DNA of 6,638 nucleotides from Chloroflexota bacterium (GTDB lineage Bacteria > Chloroflexota > Dehalococcoidia > JACPQK01), in NCBI GenBank assembly GCA_016190535.1, contig JACPQK010000023.1, positions 1 through 6,638 of the forward strand, read 5' to 3'. The translations under genes and the position numbers were made by a program. How positions within the stretch are numbered: the stretch's first letter is position 1; every line of letters starts with the position of its first letter. Shown here piece by piece: positions 1-5,819 of this stretch. The notes under the pieces were generated by a model, which made no database searches, was not told the origin of the DNA, and saw only the letters and a program-made list of their open reading frames with translations.

Positions 1-1
1 G

Positions 2-103
2 GCGAAGCCCAAGCCCGGGGTCAAGTACCACACCACCCCCAAGGGCTGGCTCCTGCTCCAGGACATCGACCACCTCCTCCAGACCCTTGGGCTGGCGGAC
101 TAG
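2..103 (+). CDS. C-terminal end of a probable winged-helix regulator (partial, 5' cut)
   Basis: An open frame enters from the left edge and stops at TAG 101-103, giving 33 residues. The segment reads GVKYHTTPKGWLLLQDIDHL followed by LQTLGLAD. The pattern of a beta strand with Y-x-T-T-x-K-G and then an amphipathic helix is what one sees at the wing and last helix of small archaeal/bacterial winged-helix regulators (the 'YxTTEKG' type, COG3432/HTH_45-like). The recognition helix lies outside the window, so the assignment rests on the wing alone. It could be another small protein with a similar C-terminus. The gene is separated from the next one by 269 nt, so it is probably not in the same transcription unit. 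Confidence 0.45.
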   Translation, partial: AKPKPGVKYHTTPKGWLLLQDIDHLLQTLGLAD

Positions 104-372
104 CGGTGGCCCCGCCGGTTTGGCGCGCCCCTCGAAGGTCAAGGGGGAGGGCTTTACCTTGGGAGGGGGACGAAGAGAAAGCAGAGAACTTTGGAAAAGG
201 GACTGCTGGCCCCCGCCCTAAAGGGTGGGGCTTCCAGCCCCTGGCTTTGGCCGGGGGTGTGGAAGGGTCCTTGCAGAGACCTCAACGCGGCGGCCCCGAT
301 CCCTTGTAGGAACTCTTGTTCTAGGACTTAGTCCCTTCCCTCATCCCAGGGGGGCGACTATATTCGCCCGGG
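104..372 (+). other. Non-coding gap with several strong potential RNA hairpins
   Basis: No convincing gene is seen here; a GTG-started frame at 106-309 has low-complexity basic/proline/glycine composition and no recognisable motif. Two GC-rich hairpins compete for the same bases. One pairs CCCCGCCC 211-218 with GGGTGGGG 223-230 (TAAA loop, one G-U), extended by CTGG 206-209 / CCAG 234-237. The other pairs CTTCCA 231-236 with TGGAAG 260-265 and CCCCTGG 238-244 with CCGGGGG 251-257 around a 6-nt loop. AAGGGACT 197-204 could also pair with AGTCCCTT 330-337, closing the whole domain. Neither hairpin is followed by a T-run, so a classical intrinsic terminator is not shown. This could be a structured leader of the downstream gene or a transcription end for the upstream one. 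Confidence 0.35.
352..369. promoter_or_regulatory. 18-bp inverted repeat enclosing a -10-like TATATT just before the 373 start codon
   Basis: GGGCGA (352-357) and TCGCCC (364-369) are exact reverse complements separated by 6 nt. The hexamer TATATT (359-364) inside it resembles a sigma-70 -10 box, with only a weak TTCCCT (336-341) at 17 bp upstream. A start about 7 nt downstream would fall at or next to the ATG at 373, giving a nearly leaderless mRNA. As RNA, the repeat would form a 6-bp hairpin between a possible Shine-Dalgarno AGGGGGG (348-354) and the ATG. Operator, promoter and translational-control readings are all open. Confidence 0.35.
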
Positions 373-969
373 ATGGCATACATTCTTCTCGGCGCTATAG
401 GCTTCGTCATCGGCTATCTCCTGGAGCTGTTGCCCCGAGAAAGGGCTCCCTGGGCCAGGACGGTAGCCGGAGCGCTATCCCTGGGCCTGCTGGGCTTCTC
501 CCTGGCGATGGTATCGCTTCAGGGAAGCCGTTTCCCTCCTCTCCCCATTTGGCTGTGGGGCCTGGGGGGCGTCCTTCTTCCCGTGGCGGCCTCCCTCCTG
601 GCCTACTCATTATTTGTGGAGCTGCCCCTGAGGAGCACCTATGCAGGCGGAGCCCCGCGCCTGGTCACCTCTGGCAGCTATGCCCTGGTGCGGCACCCCA
701 CGGTGCTGTGGTACGGCCTGCTCCTCCTTTCCCTGGTGCTCATCAGCCGCTCCTACCTCCTGCTCCTGGCCCTCCCCCTGTGGCTGGGCCTGGATATCCT
801 CTGGGTGGTGCTCCAGGAGAGGTTCTCGCTGCCTCGAGCGTTCCCTGACTATGGGCAATACCGGGGGAGCACCCCGATGTTGGTCCCCAATCTGGGGAGT
901 ATCAGGGCCTGCCTGGCCAGCTTCCGGGGCGACAGGCCTTCTGGGAGGTATGCACATGACAACAGGTAG
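373..969 (+). CDS. Isoprenylcysteine carboxyl methyltransferase-like integral membrane protein
   Basis: The 198-residue product has about five hydrophobic segments (roughly 2-20, 31-49, 58-81, 109-127, 129-147). The conserved signature of the ICMT/PEMT-type membrane methyltransferases is present: L98-V-T-S-G101-S-Y103-A-L-V-R107-H108-P109, then E149-R-F and F157-P-D-Y160-x-x-Y163 near the C-terminus. In this superfamily the RHP region and the C-terminal E/Y segment bind S-adenosylmethionine, and members methylate carboxyl groups of prenylcysteines, phospholipid headgroups or small thiols. The substrate here is unknown. The ATG at 373 is the first in frame and begins directly in a TM helix; the nearest SD-like AGGGGGG lies 18 nt upstream, which is long. 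The last 14 nt overlap the GH3 start, so the two are very likely translationally coupled. The family call is firm, but NnrU-like or MddA-like roles cannot be excluded. Confidence 0.82.
   Translation: MAYILLGAIGFVIGYLLELLPRERAPWARTVAGALSLGLLGFSLAMVSLQGSRFPPLPIWLWGLGGVLLPVAASLLAYSLFVELPLRSTYAGGAPRLVTSGSYALVRHPTVLWYGLLLLSLVLISRSYLLLLALPLWLGLDILWVVLQERFSLPRAFPDYGQYRGSTPMLVPNLGSIRACLASFRGDRPSGRYAHDNR
943..948 (+). promoter_or_regulatory. Shine-Dalgarno site that fixes the GH3 start
   Basis: GGGAGG sits inside the end of the methyltransferase gene. Two in-frame ATGs follow, at 950 and 956. The first is 1 nt from the SD and the second 7 nt, so 956 is the better start. Confidence 0.65.
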
Positions 970-2620
970 GGACCTCCTTCGCGAGCATAAATACAGGGAG
1001 CTGTGGGGGCGCTACTGCGGGTTCATCGACCTCAGCCTCATGGACTTCATGGGTATCCAGCGCCACCTGCTGGAGGAGCAGTTGCAGCTCCTGAACAGGT
1101 GCGAGCTGGGCCAGGGGGTAATGCGAGGGGCACGGCCCCCCACCGTGGAGGAGTTCCGGGAACAGGTGCCCCTGACCACCTACGCCGACTATGCCCCTCA
1201 CCTCATGGAGCAGCGGGAGGACATCCTGCCAGCGAGGCCCCTCCTCTGGCAGAGGACCTCGGGAGCTTCCGGAGAGTATTCATGCAAGTGGGCCCCGGTA
1301 AGCGAGCGCATGTACCAGTCTATGGCTACGGTGGCCTTTGCCATCCTTATCCTTGCCACCTGCAAACGGCGCTACGATATCAGCTTCGGGGAGGGGGAGA
1401 AACTACTCTACGCCCTGGCCCCTCCCCCTTATGCTACCGGGTGCTGGAGCCGGGCGGCTGCCCAGGAGTTGCCCATATCCTTCCTGCCCCCGTCGGCGGA
1501 GGCCGAGGCACTCCCCTTTGAGGAGCGGCTGGCCCTGGGGCTGAGACAGGGGCTGTCCCAAGGCATCGACCTGGTCTTCGGCCTGCCCAGCGTGCTGGTG
1601 GCCGTGGGGGAGAAGATGGGCCAGGGGTCCTCCAGCAAGGGGGGGCTGGGGGCCTTGTTAAAGGACCCCAGGGCTATGCTCCGGGTGGGCCGGGGCCTGG
1701 CCAAGAGCCGGCTGGCCCGTCGCCCTCTCTGTCCCAAGGACCTCTGGCGCCTGCGAGGAATCGCCACAGCCGGCAGCGATAGCTCCATCTACCGCCGCCG
1801 TATCGAGAAGCTGTGGGGCCAGACCCCCTTGGATGTCTACGGCTGCACCGAGGGGCTGATTATCGCCATGCAGACCTGGGACCGCCAGGGCATGACTTTC
1901 CTGCCCCACCTCAATTTCCTGGAGTTTATCCCGGAGCCAGAACACCGCAAGGCCAGGGCCAACCCCGGCTACGCGCCCCGCACGGTGCTCCTGGATGAGG
2001 TGGAGGCGGGGCAGAACTATGAGATAGTCATCACCAACTTCCTGGGAGGTGCTTTTGTGCGCTACCGCCTGGGAGACATGGTGACTATCACCGCCCGGCG
2101 CAACGAAAAGCTAAACATCGATATACCCCAGATGACCTTCTACTCCCGGGCCGATAGCATCATCGACATCGCGGGGTTCACTCGCCTCACCGAGAGGACC
2201 CTGGCGCAGGCCCTGGAAGCGGCAGGAGTGGCCTGCCAGGAATGGGTCGCCCGCAAAGAGGCGGGGGTGACGCCTGTGCTGCATCTCTATCTGGAGGTCC
2301 GGGGAGAAAGTCCCCTGGACCCCCGGGCCACAGCGGCGGCCATCCACGGCAGGCTCAAGGCACTGGACCGCCCCTACGCGGAAGTGGAGGAGCTTTTGGG
2401 GTTGATGCCTATCGAGGTCACCTTTCTGACCCCAGGCTCCTTCAGTAGCTATGTCGCTCGCCAGCGGGCCAGAGGTGCCGACCTGGCCCATCTGAAGCCA
2501 CCCCATATCAACCCCTCCGAGGACATCCTGGCCGATCTGCTCCAGTCTACTCCAGCAAGGCCACAGGTTACAGTAGCCCAGACAAAAATAGACGCCTCCC
2601 TAACTCTTCGGCCAAAGTAG
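956..2620 (+). CDS. GH3 auxin-responsive promoter family acyl-adenylating enzyme
   Basis: From ATG 956 the product is 554 residues, the usual size for the GH3 family. The frame is open further upstream to 641, but that part is only a shadow of the methyltransferase; the SD at 943-948 and the conserved N-terminus support 956. The three nucleotide-binding motifs of GH3 enzymes are visible: R100-T-S-G-A-S-G106-E (P-loop-like motif I), Y295-G-C-T-E299-G (motif II) and V368-R-Y-R-L-G-D374 (motif III, the adenine/ribose contact). Known members, such as plant JAR1 and GH3.x, activate a carboxylate as acyl-AMP and transfer it to an amino acid. Bacterial members are poorly characterised, and the substrate here is unknown. 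A cytosolic location is likely since no TM or signal is seen. The 14-nt overlap with the membrane methyltransferase suggests both act in one pathway on a carboxylated lipid or small molecule. Confidence 0.88.
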   Translation: MTTGRDLLREHKYRELWGRYCGFIDLSLMDFMGIQRHLLEEQLQLLNRCELGQGVMRGARPPTVEEFREQVPLTTYADYAPHLMEQREDILPARPLLWQRTSGASGEYSCKWAPVSERMYQSMATVAFAILILATCKRRYDISFGEGEKLLYALAPPPYATGCWSRAAAQELPISFLPPSAEAEALPFEERLALGLRQGLSQGIDLVFGLPSVLVAVGEKMGQGSSSKGGLGALLKDPRAMLRVGRGLAKSRLARRPLCPKDLWRLRGIATAGSDSSIYRRRIEKLWGQTPLDVYGCTEGLIIAMQTWDRQGMTFLPHLNFLEFIPEPEHRKARANPGYAPRTVLLDEVEAGQNYEIVITNFLGGAFVRYRLGDMVTITARRNEKLNIDIPQMTFYSRADSIIDIAGFTRLTERTLAQALEAAGVACQEWVARKEAGVTPVLHLYLEVRGESPLDPRATAAAIHGRLKALDRPYAEVEELLGLMPIEVTFLTPGSFSSYVARQRARGADLAHLKPPHINPSEDILADLLQSTPARPQVTVAQTKIDASLTLRPK

Positions 2621-2675
2621 GTCGGGTTTCCTAACCCGACTGTAGCGGGCGGGCCCCGACAGGCCGGGGTCCTAC
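2617..2675. repeat. Compact palindromic element abutting the GH3 stop (REP/terminator-like)
   Basis: The element is bounded by GTAGG (2617-2621) and its complement CCTAC (2671-2675), and the GH3 stop TAG lies inside the left end. Within it, GTCGGGTT (2621-2628) pairs perfectly with AACCCGAC (2633-2640) around TCCT. GGCCCCG (2652-2658) pairs with CGGGGTC (2665-2671), with one G-U, and GTAG 2642-2645 can extend to CTAC 2672-2675. There is no T-run after either hairpin, so it is not a textbook intrinsic terminator, although it may end or stabilise the GH3 transcript. The nested palindromic form resembles dispersed intergenic repeats, but only one copy is in the window, so repeat status is an inference. 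Confidence 0.5.
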
Positions 2676-2711
2676 GGTGGTAAATCGCTATTTTGGGGCC
2701 ACACCGGGCCA

Positions 2712-2746
2712 TTGACACGTTTGTCTTGACACCCGCATAATGGGTG
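2712..2746 (+). promoter_or_regulatory. Sigma-70-type promoter of the kinase-regulator operon with a palindrome over the -10 box
   Basis: TTGACA (2712-2717) is separated by 18 bp from CATAAT (2736-2741), a perfect -35 and a 5/6 -10. Transcription would start near 2748, leaving about 39 nt of leader before the GTG at 2787. A second TTGACA at 2726-2731 lies 14 bp further and is too close to the -10 to serve as its -35. CACCC (2730-2734) and GGGTG (2742-2746) form an inverted repeat with a 7-bp spacer centred on the -10, a plausible operator. GACA-N4-TGTC (2714-2725) overlaps the -35. Confidence 0.6.
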
Positions 2747-2786
2747 CCACTTTAGCCCAGAGCGGAAAGTCCAGTCGGGCGATGCG

Positions 2787-4892
2787 GTGAATATCTACGC
2801 GGTTGTCCCTCTTCTCGGCCTCTTTGCTTACGCTTCCCTAATTTTCCTCTCTTTATCTCACCCCCGCAGGGCAGAGCGCAGGGCCTTTGCCCTGTACCTG
2901 GCCTCGGCAGCCCTGTGGAGCCTGATATCCTTCCTGCTCCACCTGGACTATGCCTTCTTCCGGGAGCACGTCCTCGTGGGGAGCAAAGTGCTCACCCTGG
3001 CCCTGATGTCCATGACGGTCACCTACTACTGTTTCGTTCGAGTCTTCGTACAGCGGCCCGCCCGGCGGGGGCTGTACTACGGGGTGGCTTGGGTGCTGCT
3101 GGCGGCATTTCTCATGGTACTGGGGATAACGCCCCGGGAAGCCAGGGCCAGCGGTGGCATCCTCTACATCGAACACGGCCTGGCCCTATGGCTCTACCCG
3201 GTGGGGGGCATAGTGCTGGTGGTGGCAGCAGCACACTCCCTGGTAGACCACTATCGAGAGCTGTCCACTCCCCTGGCCCGCACCCGGGTGGGCTACCTGA
3301 TCATCGGCCTGGGGGTAGTGACTGCGGCTGCCCTGACTAACCTGCACCCTGCCTTGCTCCCTTACCCTATCGATCAAATGGGGAACCTGGGCAATGCCCT
3401 CATCATCAGCTATGCCATCCTCAGATACCAGCTCCTGGATATCAAGTTGCTGGTCCGCCGCGCCCTGGCCTATACCACCCTGAGCATGTTCCTCACTACG
3501 GGCTACCTGCTTGTCCTCTACGTCCTCATCCGTGTTTCCCCCCTGTCCCTCTCTAACAGCCTGGCCCCGGCGGCGGTGCTGGCCCTGGTCATGGCGCTGG
3601 CCTTTGTCAGCTTGAGGGAGATGGCCCAGGAGAGGGTGGACCGGCTCTTCTACCCCCACACTTACCGCTACCGCAAGATGCTGCTGGAGTTCTCCCGTCA
3701 GGCGGGACACTTCCTCACTCTGGAGCAGCTCTCGGGAGAGGCTGTTCACCTTATCATCAGGGCCTTCCGGGCACGCTGGGGCGCTTTGCTCTTCCCCGAC
3801 ACCGTGGGTGGGGACCTGCGGCTGGAGTACGGAGGGGCCCTCTCCCCGGACCTGGAGTGTCCCCGGCTCCGGTTACGGCAGGACAACCCCCTGGTGGTCT
3901 ATATGACCCGAGGGGGGGCGGTGCTCCGGGTGGAGAACCTTGAATCGCTGCCCCAGGAGAAAGGCCTGTGGGAGGTGGAGCGAGAGGAGCTACGGTCCAG
4001 CCAGGTGGCCCTGCTCTGCCCTATCGTGACCCGGGGGACTCTGACCGGCATCATCGCCCTGGGCCCCCGGCAGGAAGGCCTGGCCTATGCCGAGGAGGAG
4101 ATAGAGCTACTGCTGGCTGTGGCCAGCGGAGCAGCAGGGGTCATGGAGAATGCCCGCATGGTGGCCAGCCTGCAACAGCGGGAGGAGGTCCATGACCACC
4201 TCCTCTCCCGTCTGATCTTCGCCCAGGAGCAGGAAAGGCAGCGCATCGCCGCTGAGCTCCACGACGGCGTGGCCCAGTGGCTGGTAAGGGCCTCCTATCA
4301 GGCCCAGGTGTTGAGCGCCCTGGCCGCTCGCCAGGGGAATGGCCTGCGCCAGGAACTGAGCTCCCTGGAGGGCATCCTGGACTCCAGCATCAAGGAGCTG
4401 CGCCGCATTCTGGGGGGCCTGAGGCCGCCCAGCTTGGAGGAGCTGGGCCTTCCTGGTGCGCTGAGGAAAGAGCTGGATGACCTGGAGCGGGAGGGGCTCT
4501 CTCCCCACATGGAGATTTCAGGGGAGCCTGTGCCCCTCTCCCCTCCCGTGGAGATAGCGGCCTATCGCATCGTCCAGGAGTCCCTGAACAACGCGCGCCG
4601 GCACTCCCAGGCGAGCCATGTAGCCCTCTACCTCCACTTCGGCGGGGGCAGCCTGCATGTTGAGGTGCGGGACGATGGCGTAGGCTTCGATGTGCCCAAC
4701 ACGTTGAGGAATGCCGTCTCCCACGGCCATCTTGGCCTGCTGGGCATGAAGGAGCGGGTGGAGTCCCTGGGTGGGGAGCTGCATATCGCCAGCGGGGACA
4801 AGGGCGGCACCTGCATTGCCTTTCAGGTCCCGGTAAGTTATGTGGAGGGATTCAGACCCCATGGACATCATACGAATAATGCTAGTGGATGA
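2787..4892 (+). CDS. Membrane-bound sensor histidine kinase, NarL-partner type (multi-TM, GAF, HisKA_3, HATPase)
   Basis: The product is 701 residues. The N-terminal 280 residues hold about eight or nine hydrophobic segments (for example 4-24, 33-51, 62-85, 96-113, 128-149, 168-188, 228-250, 258-277), resembling the 7TM histidine-kinase N-terminal region plus an added TM pair as in ComP-like kinases. Residues ~300-460 look like a GAF domain. The HisKA_3 dimerisation segment (~475-545) carries E-R-Q-R-I-A-A-E-L-H492-D-G, with H492 the phosphoacceptor. The HATPase_c domain (~585-683) shows N-box E598-S-L-N-N602-A-R-R-H, G1 box D629-D-G-V-G-F-D635 and G2 box G647-H-L-G-L-L-G. All catalytic boxes are intact, so it should be an active kinase. 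The ligand is unknown; the membrane region may sense a hydrophobic or membrane signal. The GTG start has no clear SD; the in-frame stretch offers no better start. Its end overlaps the regulator gene by 32 nt. Confidence 0.93.
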   Translation: MNIYAVVPLLGLFAYASLIFLSLSHPRRAERRAFALYLASAALWSLISFLLHLDYAFFREHVLVGSKVLTLALMSMTVTYYCFVRVFVQRPARRGLYYGVAWVLLAAFLMVLGITPREARASGGILYIEHGLALWLYPVGGIVLVVAAAHSLVDHYRELSTPLARTRVGYLIIGLGVVTAAALTNLHPALLPYPIDQMGNLGNALIISYAILRYQLLDIKLLVRRALAYTTLSMFLTTGYLLVLYVLIRVSPLSLSNSLAPAAVLALVMALAFVSLREMAQERVDRLFYPHTYRYRKMLLEFSRQAGHFLTLEQLSGEAVHLIIRAFRARWGALLFPDTVGGDLRLEYGGALSPDLECPRLRLRQDNPLVVYMTRGGAVLRVENLESLPQEKGLWEVEREELRSSQVALLCPIVTRGTLTGIIALGPRQEGLAYAEEEIELLLAVASGAAGVMENARMVASLQQREEVHDHLLSRLIFAQEQERQRIAAELHDGVAQWLVRASYQAQVLSALAARQGNGLRQELSSLEGILDSSIKELRRILGGLRPPSLEELGLPGALRKELDDLEREGLSPHMEISGEPVPLSPPVEIAAYRIVQESLNNARRHSQASHVALYLHFGGGSLHVEVRDDGVGFDVPNTLRNAVSHGHLGLLGMKERVESLGGELHIASGDKGGTCIAFQVPVSYVEGFRPHGHHTNNASG
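4844..4850 (+). promoter_or_regulatory. Shine-Dalgarno site for the response regulator, inside the kinase gene
   Basis: GGAGGGA ends 10 nt before ATG 4861. It selects 4861 over the in-frame ATG at 4840, which would add seven residues (MWRDSDP) not expected before a REC domain. Confidence 0.6.
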
Positions 4893-5481
4893 CCACCAGG
4901 TGATCCGCGAGGGCCTGCGGCGCATTCTGGAGCTGGAGCCGGATATGAAAGTGGTGGCTGAGGCGGCCTCGGCACAGGAGGCCCTCGACATGGTGCAGAC
5001 CTTCCTCCCCGAGGTTATCCTCATGGATATCAAAATGGGGGGGATGGACGGGGTTGAAGCCACCCGGCGCATCAAGCAGACCAATCCCCGGTGCAGGGTG
5101 ATCATGCTCACCCTCTATGGCGAGTACCTGGCACCCTCCCTCCGCTCTGGTGCCGATGGCTACCTGCTCAAGGACCTGCGACGGGAGGACCTGGTGAAGG
5201 CGGTACGAGAAGTGTGGGGTGGGCGCACTGCCCTTAATCTCTCCCTTCCCCGGGACGATCTCGATGGCCTCGTGGCGGGGACCAGTGCTGAGCAGCTTTC
5301 CGAGCGGGAGCTGGCCGTGCTCCGCCTGGTGGCCCGGGGAGTCTCTAGCAAGGAGATTGTCCTGCATTTGGCCATGAGCGAGGCTACGGTAAAGCGGGTC
5401 CTCCACCAGGCCTGCGAAAAGCTCGGGGCCAGCAATCGTGCCGAGGCGGTGGCCCAGGCCACAAAGCGGAACCTCCTCTAG
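4861..5481 (+). CDS. NarL/FixJ-family response regulator (REC + LuxR-type HTH)
   Basis: The product is 206 residues. REC domain (~1-122): acidic pair D10-D11, phosphoacceptor D56 (in ILMD56IKM), switch T84 and K104 are all present. A LuxR-type HTH follows (~145-203): L-S-E-R-E-L-A-V-L-R, then S-S-K-E-I and A-T-V-K178 in the recognition helix, ending K-L-G-A-S-N-R-A-E-A-V. The usual K-x-H after TVK is K-R-V here, a modest departure that may alter DNA specificity. The gene overlaps the histidine kinase by 32 nt with its SD inside that gene, so the pair is cotranscribed and this is almost certainly the cognate regulator. Its targets are unknown; autoregulation at the palindrome over the kinase promoter, or action on the repeats in the following gap, is only a possibility. 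Confidence 0.93.
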   Translation: MDIIRIMLVDDHQVIREGLRRILELEPDMKVVAEAASAQEALDMVQTFLPEVILMDIKMGGMDGVEATRRIKQTNPRCRVIMLTLYGEYLAPSLRSGADGYLLKDLRREDLVKAVREVWGGRTALNLSLPRDDLDGLVAGTSAEQLSERELAVLRLVARGVSSKEIVLHLAMSEATVKRVLHQACEKLGASNRAEAVAQATKRNLL

Positions 5482-5484
5482 CAT

Positions 5485-5555
5485 CTGGTGCTAATGCTGG
5501 TCAGGGGCCATGGGGCCGATGAAGGTCGCCCCCTCTGACCCTTTTGGCGCACCAG
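5485..5555 (+). terminator. Terminator-like stem-loop after the kinase-regulator operon
   Basis: GGTCAG (5499-5504) pairs with CTGACC (5535-5540), with an inner GGGGC (5512-5516) / GCCCC (5528-5532) stem, and CTTTT (5541-5545) follows at once. An outer pair, CTGGTGC (5485-5491) with GCACCAG (5549-5555), encloses all of it. It begins 4 nt after the regulator stop codon. The T-run is short, so termination may be partial and some readthrough into the next gene is possible. Confidence 0.5.
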
Positions 5556-5570
5556 CTTGACCCTTTCGGC
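5536..5570. repeat. Two 13-bp direct repeats spaced 22 bp
   Basis: TGACCCTTTTGGC (5536-5548) and TGACCCTTTCGGC (5558-5570) differ at one base and start 22 bp apart, about two helical turns, so they face the same side of the DNA. They could be tandem binding sites for a dimeric regulator, perhaps the NarL-type regulator encoded just upstream. The first copy overlaps the terminator arm. Confidence 0.45.
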
Positions 5571-5678
5571 TGAAGAAATGCCCCCTTTAGCACTGGCTAG
5601 CCACAGGAACGCCGTGTAGCATGGGCTGAAAATATCTTGAACGCACTGGGTATGGCATACAGGGCTGTAGATTCTGCT
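5571..5678. other. Non-coding stretch with two short perfect palindromes
   Basis: Part of the 338-nt gap 5482-5819. TGGCTAGCCA (5594-5603) is a perfect 10-bp palindrome, and GTATG-G-CATAC (5650-5660) is an 11-bp one with a single central base. Either may be an operator. I see no good -35/-10 pair here. A minus-strand GTG frame across 5478-5720 has no recognisable motif and is not called. Confidence 0.3.
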
Positions 5679-5745
5679 GTCCCCGGCGATGCAAGCCCGT
5701 TTTCCGCGGGCCGGCGGCACCTTTAGCCCCAGCTAGGGGACCGGG
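5679..5745 (+). ncRNA. Candidate structured leader RNA upstream of the leader ORF (unassigned)
   Basis: GTCCCC (5679-5684) can pair perfectly with GGGGAC (5736-5741), enclosing GCCCG (5695-5699) / CGGGC (5707-5711) with a 7-nt loop. Alternatives exist: CCCGG (5682-5686) with CCGGG (5741-5745), and CCCC (5727-5730) with GGGG (5736-5739). The mutually exclusive pairings, the second of which reaches the SD of the 18-codon ORF at 5743-5750, would suit a regulatory switch. I do not recognise any known riboswitch consensus in it, and GC-rich DNA produces such pairings by chance. Confidence 0.3.
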
Positions 5746-5750
5746 AGGGA
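5743..5750 (+). promoter_or_regulatory. Strong Shine-Dalgarno site of the leader ORF
   Basis: GGGAGGGA is within a good distance of ATG 5754 (5 nt from GGAGG 5744-5748). It is at least as strong as the sites of the full-length genes here, which is the main support for translation of the short ORF. Confidence 0.5.
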
Positions 5751-5753
5751 GCG

Positions 5754-5810
5754 ATGGCTGCCTTTCTCATTCATAGTTTTCTGCATTCTGTCCCACCCGC
5801 TGACCCCTGA
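5754..5810 (+). CDS. Putative 18-residue leader peptide, coupled to the downstream receiver gene
   Basis: ATG 5754 to TGA 5808-5810 encodes MAAFLIHSFLHSVPPADP. It has a strong SD at proper spacing, and its stop codon overlaps the SD (GAGGGAG, 5809-5815) of the next gene, whose ATG is 9 nt beyond the stop. This arrangement suits translational coupling: a ribosome paused at or terminating on the short ORF would cover or free the next SD. The peptide has a hydrophobic/aromatic first part and ends in P-P-A-D-P-stop; proline pairs and a proline at the stop codon are known to slow ribosomes. It is in the same frame as the downstream gene but separated by the TGA. Translation is inferred only from these signals; a chance ORF remains possible. 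No homologue is recognised. Confidence 0.45.
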   Translation: MAAFLIHSFLHSVPPADP

Positions 5811-5815
5811 GGGAG
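5809..5815 (+). promoter_or_regulatory. Shine-Dalgarno site of the second receiver gene, overlapping the leader ORF stop
   Basis: GAGGGAG with ATG 5820 placed 6 nt after GAGGG. Its first two bases are the last two of the leader TGA, so ribosome occupancy at the leader stop would mask it. Confidence 0.6.
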
Positions 5816-5819
5816 CAGT

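Noticed and set aside
160..300. Possible T-box leader, from AGGGTGGGG at 222-230
   Set aside because: The conserved T-box sequence (AGGGTGGTACCGCG) is absent and the downstream genes are not amino-acid or tRNA related.
106..309. GTG-started 67-codon frame in the first gap
   Set aside because: Composition is arginine/glycine/proline-rich as expected of random GC-rich DNA, with no motif and no good SD; it overlaps the hairpin region.
641..955. N-terminal extension of the GH3 frame by 105 residues
   Set aside because: It is the +1 shadow of the methyltransferase gene; the SD at 943-948 and GH3 family length support the start at 956.
5478..5720. Minus-strand 80-codon frame across the second gap
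   Set aside because: It starts at a GTG, has no recognisable domain, and ends in the regulator's 3' end; no SD or neighbour supports it.
5661..5760. Resemblance to a c-di-GMP-I (GEMM) riboswitch, from GATGCAAGCC and GCGATGG segments
   Set aside because: The conserved AAACC and CGCAAAGCC core and the paired receptor stem are not present; similarity is limited to short words.
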